Counted from the stretch's first letter, positions 37,838 to 47,907 are shown. The stretch is 64,000 nucleotides of DNA from Ktedonobacter robiniae (GCF_016587375.1 NZ_BNJG01000002.1:310001-374000); one strand, 5' to 3'. Numbers and translations are program-made. The notes: a model not told the origin generated them from the sequence alone.

Positions 37838-39397
37838 ATGGCAACAAAACTGGAAGAGATAGAGAAACGATTATGGGCCATTGCAGACGATCTACGTGCC
37901 AACTCAGGCCTGAAAGCTTCTGAATACTCGGAACCGGTACTTGGCTTGATCTTCCTCCGTTTTGCGAGTGAACGCTTTAAGAAAGTGACCGCAGAGATAC
38001 AGGCTGAGAAACCAGCAGGCTATGAGATTACAGACGATGATTATTTAGAGCGTGGTGCGCTTGTACTTCCTCAATATGCCCAGTTTGACGAACTGCTGAA
38101 GCTACCAGAAAGCACCAATATGGGCAAGATCATCAACCAGGCAATGGGAGACATCGAAGAAAAAAATGAAGACTTAAAGGGCGCGCTCCCTAAAAGCTTC
38201 ACCCGGCTCAGCACCAGCAATATATTTGCGCTCCTCAAAGCCCTCGACAGTATTTCTTTCGATATTGAGGGCGATGTCTTCGGCAAGGTCTATGAATATT
38301 TCCTGGGTGAATTCGCGATGGCGGAAGGACAGCGCGGTGGTCAATTCTTCACGCCAACCTCAATAGTCCAGTTAATAGTAGAAATCATAGAGCCCTTCAA
38401 AGGACGCATTTTTGACCCAGCTTGTGGTTCCGGTGGTATGTTTGTGCAGAGCGCTCGCTTTGTGCGCAATCATCAACGCCAAGCAGATGATATTTCCATC
38501 TGGGGCCAGGAAATCATGGAAGAGACAGTACGCCTCTGCCGCATGAACCTAGCGGTCAATGGACTCCCAGGCAATATCACCTTTACCAATAGCCTTTATG
38601 GTGAACTACACAAGTTTTGGGGACAATTTGACTTTGTGATGGCTAATCCTCCATTTAATCTTAAAAATATTGATAAGGTCAAGCTACAAAATCAGGAAAA
38701 ACGATATCCATTTGGAATACCCAACATCAACAAAGGCAATTATTTTTGGATTCAGATGTTTTATAGTGCCTTGAAACAGGATAAAGGCCGCGCAGGCTTC
38801 GTGATGGCAAGTTCTGCGAGTGATGCAGGTAATTCAGAATTAGCTATACGCCGCCAGCTACTACAGACAAAATCTGTTGATGTTATCATCTCAATAAGCT
38901 CAAATTTTTTCTACACAGTGACACTTCCTTGCACTCTCTGGTTTCTCGACAAAGGTAAGCGCGGCACACAAAGGGAGGATACAGTTTTATTTATCAATGC
39001 CCAACAGATTTATCGCTACATTGATCGTACTCACCGCGAGTTCTGGCCGGAAGATATAGAATTTATTGCGAACATCGTGCGACTCTATCGTGGGGAAGAG
39101 ATTGAAACGGTTAATGGTAGTCAACCAAGAGTGCAGGAAACTTTCCTTGAAGGCAAATACTCAGATATACCTGGTTTATGTAAAGTGGCCACATTAAAGG
39201 AGATCGAAGAGCAAGGTGGAAATCTCAATCCCGGGCGTTATGTAGGAATTGCAGAAAAAGCGTTCGAGGACTTTGATTTTATGATGAAGCTTGAAGAACT
39301 GAATGAGGAATTAGAGATGCTCAATCTTGAAGCACGTGAACTAGAAACGCGAATTAGTGAGAACATGATTTCTTTATTGGAAGGTAAAGAAAGATGA
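37838..39397 (+). CDS. hsdM: Type I restriction-modification methyltransferase subunit HsdM
   Basis: 519 aa. N-terminal helical domain (LWAIADDLRANSGLKASEYS, then VLGLIFLRFASERF), then the methylase core with GQFFTPTSIVQLIVEI (motif X), motif I FDPACGSGGMFVQSARFV near 192-200, and motif IV NPPF near 270. The catalytic residues are canonical, so it should methylate adenine in the sequence chosen by HsdS. The gene overlaps hsdS by four bases (ATGA). The operon continues through hsdS and two Kiwa genes to hsdR. Composition is AT-richer than the DISARM locus. Confidence 0.95.
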   Translation: MATKLEEIEKRLWAIADDLRANSGLKASEYSEPVLGLIFLRFASERFKKVTAEIQAEKPAGYEITDDDYLERGALVLPQYAQFDELLKLPESTNMGKIINQAMGDIEEKNEDLKGALPKSFTRLSTSNIFALLKALDSISFDIEGDVFGKVYEYFLGEFAMAEGQRGGQFFTPTSIVQLIVEIIEPFKGRIFDPACGSGGMFVQSARFVRNHQRQADDISIWGQEIMEETVRLCRMNLAVNGLPGNITFTNSLYGELHKFWGQFDFVMANPPFNLKNIDKVKLQNQEKRYPFGIPNINKGNYFWIQMFYSALKQDKGRAGFVMASSASDAGNSELAIRRQLLQTKSVDVIISISSNFFYTVTLPCTLWFLDKGKRGTQREDTVLFINAQQIYRYIDRTHREFWPEDIEFIANIVRLYRGEEIETVNGSQPRVQETFLEGKYSDIPGLCKVATLKEIEEQGGNLNPGRYVGIAEKAFEDFDFMMKLEELNEELEMLNLEARELETRISENMISLLEGKER

Positions 39398-40683
39398 AGT
39401 TAATTTCTCGTACGCTTGGTGATATTTGCGATGAAGTTAGAGGAACTATACGTACAGGTCCTTTTGGATCACAACTGCACGAATCTGATTACCTGGAGCA
39501 AGGAACCCCTGTAATAATGCCAAAGAATATTGTGGACGGCAAAATATCAGTTGAGGATATCGCACGCATTGGAGATGACGATACTCGTCGCTTATCACAG
39601 CACAAATTACACGTAGGAGACATAATATATGGGCGTAGGGGAGATATAGGACGGAGAGGACTTATAACAAAAAAAGAAGAGGGATGGATTTGTGGTACAG
39701 GTTGTTTACGTATTAGCCTCGGACATAGGGTACTAGATCCAACCTTTCTTTATTACTATTTAGGCGATCCTAAAGTAGTAGCATGGGTTGCTAACCAGGC
39801 TATTGGTGCTACACTTCCTAATTTAAATACTAGTATTATTCGTAGCATCCAGGTAAAGTATCCCCATCTATCCGCTCAACGCAAAATCGCTTCCATCCTC
39901 TCAGCCTACGACGATCTCCTCGAGAACAATACGCGGCGTATTGCTATTTTAGAAGAATTGGCTCAGTCGCTCTATAGTGAATGGTTTGTGCATTTTCGCT
40001 ATCCAGGACATAAGAAGCATCGGATGGTAGAGTCGGAAATGGGAATGATACCGGAAGATTGGAACGTAGTAAAGTTGGATTCAGCACTAACTTTACAAAG
40101 AGGTTTTGATTTACCAACAGCACAGAGAGAAAAGGGAAACATACCAGTTTACGCCTCCACAGGTAGAGCTGGTACCCACAATCAAGCAAAGGTTAAAGGG
40201 CCAGGTGTATTAACTGGTAGAAGCGGTTCTTTAGGAACTGTAACATATGTTAAAGAGGATTTCTGGCCTTTAAATACAACACTCTGGGTGAAACATTTTC
40301 ACTCTGTTACGCCTATCTATGCCTTTTACTTACTCAGGTCTCTTGACTTGGCTGGGCTTAATTCTGGTGCTGCTGTCCCTACACTCGATAGAAATAATGT
40401 ACATAGACTGTTGATCATACTTCCGCCTTATGAAATAATCAAACAATTTGATTCATACGTTTCAGCGATTTTTGAGCTAAAAATAAAACTAAGTAAAAAA
40501 AATGAGAGCCTTCGTGGCACTCGCAACATGCTACTCCCCAAACTAATCTCAGGCAAAATCGATGTCGAAACATTAGATATTACAGTCCCAGATATTATAG
40601 AACCTGAAGAACAACAAGACTCGGCTATCATAGCGAATCCAGAACCAATCAACGCAACTCAGCTAGCATTGCCTTTGTTCTAA
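39394..40683 (+). CDS. hsdS: Type I restriction-modification specificity subunit HsdS
   Basis: 429 aa with the usual two-target-domain layout. Recognition domain 1 (about 1-155) contains IRTGPFGSQLHESDYLEQGT. A conserved central helix follows (SAQRKIASILSAYDDLLENN, then LYSEWFVHFRYPG). Domain 2 begins IPEDWNVVKLDSALTLQRGF, and the closing helix is RNMLLPKLISGKIDVETL. HsdS sets the DNA site for both methylation by HsdM and cutting by HsdR. It starts inside the hsdM stop. Confidence 0.93.
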   Translation: MKLISRTLGDICDEVRGTIRTGPFGSQLHESDYLEQGTPVIMPKNIVDGKISVEDIARIGDDDTRRLSQHKLHVGDIIYGRRGDIGRRGLITKKEEGWICGTGCLRISLGHRVLDPTFLYYYLGDPKVVAWVANQAIGATLPNLNTSIIRSIQVKYPHLSAQRKIASILSAYDDLLENNTRRIAILEELAQSLYSEWFVHFRYPGHKKHRMVESEMGMIPEDWNVVKLDSALTLQRGFDLPTAQREKGNIPVYASTGRAGTHNQAKVKGPGVLTGRSGSLGTVTYVKEDFWPLNTTLWVKHFHSVTPIYAFYLLRSLDLAGLNSGAAVPTLDRNNVHRLLIILPPYEIIKQFDSYVSAIFELKIKLSKKNESLRGTRNMLLPKLISGKIDVETLDITVPDIIEPEEQQDSAIIANPEPINATQLALPLF

Positions 40684-40833
40684 GGATAGAACTGATCACA
40701 TCTCGCTACCTTGAAATATCTTTACAAGGGATAGTATTTTGGCCTTATCACAGCTTCTTTGTTGCTAATTGTGTAATCATAAGGTAAATTTTACGGAAGA
40801 GGCGTGAAACGCTCTTGCGGAAGGGATACAGAT

Positions 40834-41364
40834 ATGCCCAGCCTGCTTGTTCGCTGTATGCTGTTTTTTAGTTCGTACTTCCCTTTAATGCTCATCTTCA
40901 GCATATTACTATGGCGGTCAAATCTTCCCTGGGCGCTTAGTATTCTTATTCTTGCGCTCTTTAGCCTCCTGGTTACCTTTCTCTTTATTGGCATGCGTAA
41001 GAGTAGAGGCGGTGTGTCGCAGGCAAAAATTACAGGCGTTGAGAAACGAGACGAGAATGTTGTAAGTTACATTGCAACGTATCTGATCCCATTTGTCACT
41101 TTCCCACTGGCTACTCCAGAGCAGGCTGCAGCCATACTGATTCTCGTTGCAGTATTGCTCATTCTGTACGTCAATTCCAATATGATTTACGTAAATCCAA
41201 TGCTCAACTTGGTCGGATGGCACCTATACTCGATCACCATTAATACCGACCAGGTGCCACATTATCTGATCGCACGCCAGGATATCAGGCCGAATAGCAC
41301 ACTTTACTTCGTGGAGATTAGCACCAACGTTTATCTGGAGAAGAAAGTTAAGAAGACGATATGA
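40834..41364 (+). CDS. kwaA: Kiwa membrane protein KwaA
   Basis: About 176 aa with four hydrophobic segments: LLVRCMLFFSSYFPLMLIFS, LPWALSILILALFSLLVTFL, VSYIATYLIPFVTFPLATP and AAAILILVAVLLILYVN, then a soluble C-terminal tail. KwaA is the membrane partner of the Kiwa system, which senses phage attack at the envelope and works with KwaB. The YIATYLIPF segment is typical of the family. The ATG at 40834 follows GGAAGG by nine bases; an in-frame GTG at 40804 is less likely. The stop overlaps the kwaB start by four bases. Confidence 0.83.
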   Translation: MPSLLVRCMLFFSSYFPLMLIFSILLWRSNLPWALSILILALFSLLVTFLFIGMRKSRGGVSQAKITGVEKRDENVVSYIATYLIPFVTFPLATPEQAAAILILVAVLLILYVNSNMIYVNPMLNLVGWHLYSITINTDQVPHYLIARQDIRPNSTLYFVEISTNVYLEKKVKKTI

Positions 41365-42350
41365 CAGTTGCCAGAGCCAAGTATTTTCGAGCACTTCAAG
41401 ATATTCTCAGCCTAGACATCAGCACTTGTACGGCAGAAGTTTGTATTGCAGCACGCAAGGATAGTGAGAGCTTACCAGAGTTCCGCAGACTACGGTTGGC
41501 TGAGTCAATCAAGAAGGAATTTCGCGATCTCGTAGCTGATTGCCTTGTCGAATATCAGAAACAACTGCATCTGCATAACCTACAGGTACTCGATTTCGAT
41601 GTAGCTGGAAAGCCAGAGAAATACCAGGTTGAACATATTGAGCTAACTAAACCACCTTACGACCATATCGTAGAGCAGAACCAACCCCTGAACATGCTCC
41701 ACGGCCTCGAAACCTTCAAAGAAGAACCTTCCTTTACAGAGAAGATGCGCTTTTACGTCGTTATTCTCCAGCCACCCCAGGGCCAGCCTATCTACTTCTA
41801 TCGTCGCTACAGTCCCAAGAGAGTATTACACGCCTCTGCGCCAATCGCCATCAAGCGCATCCTGGGAAATACAGATGAGTTTGAAGACGTGAAAACACCG
41901 ATCTTCCTGTTTGATAAAGCCATTGACTGCATCGGGTGCAATACAAGTTTATTCGTTCTGGCAAAAAGCCACTTCTATTACATGTTCCAAATTCTCAATG
42001 AACTGATTGAGTCAGCGAAAGAGACGCTTGATCTGATACAGCAGCGCATACCAATAGAAAACTTCAGCCAGTTTGCACGGGCCTGTATCAACGACAAGAG
42101 CAAAATGCAGAAGCTGACTAGCATTGCCAGGCGACCTTACCTGAGCAACCTCACGATTGCTGAGATGAAGCCAGCCATCAAAAGGCATCAACTTCATATC
42201 CCTATTATAGATATCAACAATGGGCAGCAAGAGATGTTACATTATGATGAAGATTATCCGTGGGACATTCTCAAACTGCTTGATGATGATTATCTTACCT
42301 CCATCATGACAGGGCAGAATTATGAAGTTGACGCCAAAAGAGATCCATAA
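41361..42350 (+). CDS. kwaB: Kiwa effector protein KwaB (DUF4868)
   Basis: 329 aa, DUF4868 family. Features are the N-terminal mixed region, a strand-rich core RFYVVILQPPQGQPIYFYRR with YSPKRVL, and FLFDKAIDCIGCNTSLFVLA followed by SHFYYMFQIL, matching the KwaB pattern. KwaB acts with membrane-bound KwaA to stop phage DNA replication. No enzymatic motif is obvious. The tight overlap with kwaA confirms the pair, and their position between hsdS and hsdR is unusual. Confidence 0.85.
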   Translation: MTVARAKYFRALQDILSLDISTCTAEVCIAARKDSESLPEFRRLRLAESIKKEFRDLVADCLVEYQKQLHLHNLQVLDFDVAGKPEKYQVEHIELTKPPYDHIVEQNQPLNMLHGLETFKEEPSFTEKMRFYVVILQPPQGQPIYFYRRYSPKRVLHASAPIAIKRILGNTDEFEDVKTPIFLFDKAIDCIGCNTSLFVLAKSHFYYMFQILNELIESAKETLDLIQQRIPIENFSQFARACINDKSKMQKLTSIARRPYLSNLTIAEMKPAIKRHQLHIPIIDINNGQQEMLHYDEDYPWDILKLLDDDYLTSIMTGQNYEVDAKRDP

Positions 42351-42499
42351 AAAGAGATACCCCATGACGAACTATGTTATTCTATTAGTGCGAGAGAGGA
42401 TGATAGTGAGGGTGAAGATTACAAACATGGTACCGAGCAACTAGAGACCAACAAACATATTTAACAGGGGTTTATTCGCCTTAGAAAGTGCTTTAGTAC

Positions 42500-45400
42500 A
42501 TGTACGAGTACAATGAGCTTAACCGTATTGAGAAACCAGCGATTGACCTCTTCACACAGCTTGGATACACTCCCAAAAACGCTTATTACGATAAAGCTGG
42601 ACCATATAGTGCATTAGGGCGTCAGCATGAGAGCGAAGTTGTTCTGGTTAAGTATTTGCGACCTGCACTAGAAGAGCTGAATAAGGATATTTTATCTCCC
42701 ATTGCAGAACAAGCAGAGGATCTAATTGGCCAGGCAATAGAAGAAATCAGAAAAGACCGTAGTGATCGATCTTTAGCGGAAGCTAACCGCGAAGTATATC
42801 AGCTCTTGAAAGAGGGCGTAAAGATACCTCTTGCAGGTGAAAATAAGCGTGATGAGACTCAAAGCATTACGCTTCGATATATAGACTGGGAAGAGGCAGG
42901 CAATAATAACTATCTATTGGTCTCCCAGCTCTGGATTCGCCATGATATTTACAATCGTCGTACTGACCTGCTTGGATTCGTGAATGGTATACCACTTATT
43001 TTTGTTGAATTCAAAGCTATTCATGAACGCCTGGAACATGCATACAACAATAACCTGAAAGACTACAAAACCTACATTCCGCAACTCTTCTGGTACAATG
43101 CCTTCATTATCCTCTCAAATGGTCGTGAAAGCCGCATTGGCAGCTTGACAGCGGGCTGGGAGCATTTCTCCACATGGACGAGAATCGAACGTGAAGACGA
43201 ACCTCCGAGAGCATCCCTGGAAACCATTATCAGAGGAACTTGCCAACCAAAGCGCTTGCTAGACATGGTCGAGAATTTTACTTTATTCAGCGATGAAAGC
43301 GGAGGAGTAAAAAAGATCATTGCCAGGAACCATCAATATCTTGGCGTCAATAATGCTATCGAAATTTTGAAGCATCGTAAGGAATATGATGACAAGTTGG
43401 GCGTCTTCTGGCATACGCAAGGAAGCGGCAAAAGTTACTCAATGGTTTTCTTTGTCCAAAAGGTTCACTACAAACTCAAGGGTGACTGGACCTTCTTGAT
43501 CGTGACGGATCGTGAAGACCTGGATAAGCAAATCTATCAGACATTCAAAAATGCCAATGTGGTCAAAGGAAACGAGACCCATGCCAGAGGAGGCAAGCAT
43601 CTTCAGCAATTGTTAAAAGAGAATCATCGCGTTATCTTTACCACCATCCAAAAATTTCATCTCCGCAAACTCAATGAAGGAGAAAAAACAAAGAAAGAAG
43701 CTAAACCAAAGAAACCAGCAAAAAAAGAGCGGAAGAAATATCCAGCACTCACTGACCGCTCAAACATCATCGTCATTTCTGACGAGGCACATCGCTCTCA
43801 ATATGCTGATCTTTCTCAAAACATGCGTGAAGCTCTGCCTTATGCGGCGTTTATCGGCTTTACAGGCACACCCCTTATTGAAGGTGAAGAACGCGAAGAA
43901 ACACGCAAAAAATTTGGAGATTACATCAGTAAGTATAATTTTGGTCACTCTATAGAAGATGGTACAACAGTACCGCTCTTCTACGAGAACCGTTCTCCCG
44001 AAATACAGGTGATTAATAGCGAGATTAATACACAGATTAGTGAAGTGCTCGCTGAGGCAGAAGCGGAGGAAGAAGAGGAAGAGGGCGTACAAAAGAAATT
44101 TAAGGAACTCTACAATATTATCACTTTAGAACCTCGCCTGGAAACAATAGCTGAAGACATCGCACAACATTTCATGCGCCGTGGTTATCGAGGAAAAGCT
44201 ATGGTTGTCTCTATTGACAAAATGACAGCAGTCAAAATGTATAACAAAGTACAAAAATACTGGCGTATTGAGATCGATAAGCTGAAGGCCCAACTGCAAG
44301 CCACGGATGAAAATGATGAAACGCAAGAGGACTTGCGAGCTAAACTACAACATGACATCAATTATATGGAGGCAACAGATATGGCGGTTGTTGTCTCTTC
44401 AGAACAGAATGAAGATGAAAAGTTTAAGAAAAAAGGGCTAGACATTCAGACGCATCGCCGCCGCATGGAGACCGAAGACCTTGAAGGCATGTTTAAGTCT
44501 CCTATCCATAACCTGCGTATTGTCTTCGTTTGTGCTATGTGGATGACAGGTTTCGATGTACCCAGCCTTTCCACTGTCTATCTCGACAAACCAATGCGTA
44601 ATCATACCCTGATGCAAACTATTGCACGGGCTAATCGTGTTTTCCGTAACAGAGAAAATGGGCTTAAGGTCAATGGCCTTATTGTTGACTATCTCGGAAT
44701 CTTCAATGACATACGGAAAGCGCTGGCTATTTATGCATCCAATCGAGATAAGAATACAGATCCTGCTGATAAAGGCGATATGCCGATCCGAAACAAGCGT
44801 GTTCTCCTGCCTTATCTACAAGGAGCTGTTCGAGAAGTCGAAGAATTCTGTCAAAAGCAAGACATTGACCTCCCAGCAATCTTGGCAACCAGTACTATGG
44901 ACTCCATTCATTTACTTGCCGACGCTACAAATAAAATCGTTAAAAACGATCAGACACAAAAGCAATACGTCTCGTTGGCAGCGTCTGCTGAGCGCTATTA
45001 CAATGCAATGCTGCCAAACAGAGAGATCCGAGAAACCTACGAGAAGCGTGTAGCCCTCGTAGTAGAGATTGCACGTATCCTTTACTCCCTCAAGGAGCCA
45101 ACTGATGTATCTTCCATAATGGAAAATATCAATAATTTGATGAGCGAGTCTGTAACTACCAAAGATTACGTTGTTCGCAAGGTAGATGAGTCTACTAGCC
45201 AGTATATCCTGCCAGAGCGCATTGACTTGAGCAAAATAGACTACCAGGCTCTGGCGGAAGATTTTAATGCTGGAAATCAAGCGATCAAATATGATCGACT
45301 ACGTGGTAAGGTTGCGGGCAAGGTACAGTATATGCTGCGCCGTAACAAGAAACGCGTCAATTATCAAGAAGAATTCCAAAGGATGATTGATGAGTACAAC

Positions 45401-45805
45401 CAGGGAAGCGCCAATCAGGAAATCCACTATTACAAACTGTTGCAATTCATGAAAAAATTGGGAGAAGAAGACGAGCGTCATGTCAAAGAAGGTCTAACCG
45501 AAGAAGAGCTAGCACTCTATGATATAGTGCTCCTGCCTGACATCAAGCTTACCGAAGATGAAAAAGATCGCATCAAGATAATAGTGCGTAAACTTTTAGC
45601 GACTCTAAAAAATGAAAAACTGCGTTCTGATTGGAATACAAAGCAAGCAGTGAAAGCACAGGTGCGCAACGCGATCAAAGCGTCTCTAACAGAGATGCCT
45701 AACCCCTATCTCCAGGAGCTAAACATGCTGGGAGTAAAAATTTACGAGCATATCGCGAGTACTTATGATGGTATGGGGAAGAGTATCTATGATGAGGCCA
45801 GTTAA
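42500..45805 (+). CDS. hsdR: Type I restriction endonuclease subunit HsdR
   Basis: 1,101 aa. The N-terminal nuclease domain has the PD-(D/E)XK site DLLGFVNGIPLIFVEFKA with Asp near 156 and ExK near 171-173. The motor domain follows, with Walker A TQGSGKSYSMVF near 307, DEAH in VISDEAHRSQYADLSQNM near 427, FIGFTGTPLIEGE, and MWMTGFDVPSLSTVYLDKPM then TIARANRVF. It translocates and cuts unmethylated DNA when bound to HsdM/HsdS. Lys/Glu-rich insertions lie near residues 395 and 515. A 149-base gap separates it from kwaB and holds no convincing gene. Confidence 0.94.
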   Translation: MYEYNELNRIEKPAIDLFTQLGYTPKNAYYDKAGPYSALGRQHESEVVLVKYLRPALEELNKDILSPIAEQAEDLIGQAIEEIRKDRSDRSLAEANREVYQLLKEGVKIPLAGENKRDETQSITLRYIDWEEAGNNNYLLVSQLWIRHDIYNRRTDLLGFVNGIPLIFVEFKAIHERLEHAYNNNLKDYKTYIPQLFWYNAFIILSNGRESRIGSLTAGWEHFSTWTRIEREDEPPRASLETIIRGTCQPKRLLDMVENFTLFSDESGGVKKIIARNHQYLGVNNAIEILKHRKEYDDKLGVFWHTQGSGKSYSMVFFVQKVHYKLKGDWTFLIVTDREDLDKQIYQTFKNANVVKGNETHARGGKHLQQLLKENHRVIFTTIQKFHLRKLNEGEKTKKEAKPKKPAKKERKKYPALTDRSNIIVISDEAHRSQYADLSQNMREALPYAAFIGFTGTPLIEGEEREETRKKFGDYISKYNFGHSIEDGTTVPLFYENRSPEIQVINSEINTQISEVLAEAEAEEEEEEGVQKKFKELYNIITLEPRLETIAEDIAQHFMRRGYRGKAMVVSIDKMTAVKMYNKVQKYWRIEIDKLKAQLQATDENDETQEDLRAKLQHDINYMEATDMAVVVSSEQNEDEKFKKKGLDIQTHRRRMETEDLEGMFKSPIHNLRIVFVCAMWMTGFDVPSLSTVYLDKPMRNHTLMQTIARANRVFRNRENGLKVNGLIVDYLGIFNDIRKALAIYASNRDKNTDPADKGDMPIRNKRVLLPYLQGAVREVEEFCQKQDIDLPAILATSTMDSIHLLADATNKIVKNDQTQKQYVSLAASAERYYNAMLPNREIRETYEKRVALVVEIARILYSLKEPTDVSSIMENINNLMSESVTTKDYVVRKVDESTSQYILPERIDLSKIDYQALAEDFNAGNQAIKYDRLRGKVAGKVQYMLRRNKKRVNYQEEFQRMIDEYNQGSANQEIHYYKLLQFMKKLGEEDERHVKEGLTEEELALYDIVLLPDIKLTEDEKDRIKIIVRKLLATLKNEKLRSDWNTKQAVKAQVRNAIKASLTEMPNPYLQELNMLGVKIYEHIASTYDGMGKSIYDEAS

Positions 45806-45882
45806 TTAACGCGATATGCTATTTTGTGTGAACTGGGTCCAAGGACGCTGCTCCTAGCGAAGTTGGGAGGTTCCCTATCTCT

Positions 45883-45890
45883 TTCTCCCC
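45883..45890. repeat. Left 8-bp target site duplication of the IS256 copy
   Basis: TTCTCCCC immediately left of the element. The same eight bases follow its right end at 47174-47181. Confidence 0.9.
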
Positions 45891-47173
45891 GGCAGTATGT
45901 CAAGTACTGTGTAAAAGGACAAGATCTGGCTGAGCTTGCGATGCTGGTGGCATCGTGAGCTTGTGGAAGGTCAAGCCGCGAATGACGGCATAGAAGAGCA
46001 GCAGACAGCTCCCCTCATTGCGAAACGCGGCAGCCATCTTGTGCGAACGACGTTTGACTTCTCCAAAGAGCCGCTCACTGACATTGTTGGTGCGAATGGT
46101 CTTCCAGTGCGTCTTCGGAAAGGCGTAAAAGGTGAGACAAGCCTCCAGATCCCGCTGCAAGCACTCTACCGCGGTGGGATAGACCTTCTGGTACTTCTCA
46201 AGGAAAGCAGCCACGGCTTGATCGGCCTGCTGTCGGCTTTCTTGGGAAAAGAGGGCTTTGAGCTCAAGTTCAAGCTGTTCTCGCTGCTTGCTCGGAACGT
46301 AACTGAGCACGTTCTCCATCTTGTGCAGAACACAGCGTTGTCTCTGTGCGGTCGGGAAGTGCTTGGTGATGGCATTGAGCATGGCTCGGTTGCCATCACT
46401 GATCCAGAGCCCGATTTCCTTGACTCCTCGTGCTTTGAGATCCTCCATGAGATCTTCCCACGCCTGCTGATTCTCCCGATCCCCCACGCGAAAAGCCAGC
46501 ACTTCTCGCTCTCCGGTGATGGCAATGCCCACCACCGCCAAGATGGGCATCTTGCAGCCTTCGCTCTGGTAGATCACGGTGAAGTAGGTCCCATCGGCAA
46601 AGGCGTAGGCATAGCGCTGAGCTAGGGGACGGGCTTTCCACTGCTCATACTCCTCTTGCAGCGTATGAAACACCCGCGAGACGGTTGAGGCACTCGGATG
46701 CAAACCGGTTAATGTCTCGATGATCTCTCCGACTTGAGCCATGCTCACTCCTTTGATGAACATGTCTTGCATGGCGCCATCCAGCTCGTCGCGGCGGCGA
46801 TGATAACGCTCAAACAACTGCGTGTGATACCCTCCTCGCGTGCGAGGAACGGGCACATCGGCGATTTCTCCCACAGTGGTGTCCAGATGACGGCTGTAGT
46901 GTCCGTTGCGTTGATCTCGACGGTGTTGGCTGCGCTCATACGGCTTGGCTCCAATAAAGGCCGTCACTTCTTCTTCCAGCACATTGATGAATGCGATGCG
47001 AACGGCGTACTGGAGTCGCTCTTTCACCAGCTGCTCAAAGGCCTCTTGACGGGTGATGATGTCTTCGCTAGAGTGATCGTAAAGGGTCATGGCTATCCTC
47101 CTGGTTCAGTTTCACTACATTTTCCAGTTCAGGATACCAGACCTTTTTTTTACACACCACTCAGAATACTGCC
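45891..47173 (-). mobile_element. Complete IS256-family insertion sequence
   Basis: 1,283 bases with imperfect terminal inverted repeats beginning GGCAGTAT on both ends and sharing an inner TGTGTAAAA block. It is flanked by a perfect TTCTCCCC duplication, and one intact transposase gene fills it. The clean ends and duplication suggest a recent insertion, between hsdR and the RusA-like gene. It is a different subgroup from the intron-bearing copy at 30.8 kb. Confidence 0.93.
45900..47090 (-). CDS. IS256-family transposase
   Basis: 396-aa mutator-type DDE transposase, complete. Catalytic Asp residues lie in YAFADGTYFTV and IGLWISDGNRAML, and the Glu in TIRTNNVSERLFGEVKRRS. The conserved RRDQRNGHY region near the N-terminus binds the ends. 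It carries out copy-out/paste-in transposition through a circular intermediate, as known for IS256. Confidence 0.95.
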   Translation of the reverse strand: MTLYDHSSEDIITRQEAFEQLVKERLQYAVRIAFINVLEEEVTAFIGAKPYERSQHRRDQRNGHYSRHLDTTVGEIADVPVPRTRGGYHTQLFERYHRRRDELDGAMQDMFIKGVSMAQVGEIIETLTGLHPSASTVSRVFHTLQEEYEQWKARPLAQRYAYAFADGTYFTVIYQSEGCKMPILAVVGIAITGEREVLAFRVGDRENQQAWEDLMEDLKARGVKEIGLWISDGNRAMLNAITKHFPTAQRQRCVLHKMENVLSYVPSKQREQLELELKALFSQESRQQADQAVAAFLEKYQKVYPTAVECLQRDLEACLTFYAFPKTHWKTIRTNNVSERLFGEVKRRSHKMAAAFRNEGSCLLLFYAVIRGLTFHKLTMPPASQAQPDLVLLHST

Positions 47174-47181
47174 TTCTCCCC
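47174..47181. repeat. Right 8-bp target site duplication of the IS256 copy
   Basis: TTCTCCCC immediately right of the element, matching 45883-45890. Confidence 0.9.
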
Positions 47182-47289
47182 TTGCTGCTACGGATGGGCA
47201 GAAACAGCTTGCACATCCCGTTAACGGGTATAGAAGATCTTCTTAAGAAGAGCAGGAAGTTTAAACGAAATTATTCAGGAGCTGAATCT

Positions 47290-47907
47290 ATGCCAGAATA
47301 TCCATTTCTTGAGGATGAACCTCCTACTTTTTTATCAAGTGGGGAGAAAGAATGGAAAGAAAATGTTAGAGCAATATGTTCGCAATCCTTGCAGCATCCA
47401 TGCTTACGATTCGTCGTTAGCTCATGGGTGCGCAGATATAATTATTTCGACTTGGATAATATTGCAGGGCCAGTTTTGAATGTAGTTGGGATGGAGTCCT
47501 CCACTGTATGGGTATCGATGGAACTGGGCGAGACTCCTGGTGTTGCTATAAGTAACCACCCCCCTCCAATCCCCTCTAATCTTTGTCAAGAACCCTTGTA
47601 TATACGTAATCCACCCATTAAATCCATTAGCTCAGCAGCTTTACTTCCTGAGTTAGAAGGGCAAAATATTATTGGTGATGAAGAGCCGCTTGGATTGATT
47701 TTAATCTTTGATTCAGATGAGACACGTATAGGTGACTTCAGTTTTGAAGGCCCTATAAAACCTCTAATAGACAGCTTTGGCCCTCTTCTAGGAACTTATC
47801 ATCAAAGCGCTAAGGATTATAGAATTCACGAAATTAGGATCCTTAAAGGTCATCGGATCGGCGAAAGAGGGGTGCGAGTGGGCTTCTGGTTTCTTCCTTC
47901 TATTTAA
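47290..47907 (+). CDS. RusA-like fold protein with an internal repeat (function uncertain)
   Basis: 205 aa from an ATG at 47290 behind CAGGAG. Residues about 40-70 (VVSSWVRRYNYFDLDNIAGP) resemble the RusA Holliday-junction resolvase motif, in which Asp residues of a DLDN-type strand-helix bind metal. A second, degenerate version occurs near 150-175 (IGDFSFEGPIKPLIDSFGPL). RusA itself is about 120 aa, so this may be a duplicated relative. Catalytic ability is unclear because the second copy lacks the Asp pair. The promoter region may have been altered by the adjacent IS256. Confidence 0.6.
   Translation: MPEYPFLEDEPPTFLSSGEKEWKENVRAICSQSLQHPCLRFVVSSWVRRYNYFDLDNIAGPVLNVVGMESSTVWVSMELGETPGVAISNHPPPIPSNLCQEPLYIRNPPIKSISSAALLPELEGQNIIGDEEPLGLILIFDSDETRIGDFSFEGPIKPLIDSFGPLLGTYHQSAKDYRIHEIRILKGHRIGERGVRVGFWFLPSI

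Noticed and set aside
42364..42444. 26-codon open frame between kwaB and hsdR
   Set aside because: Short, without a ribosome site, and the encoded peptide has no recognisable character.
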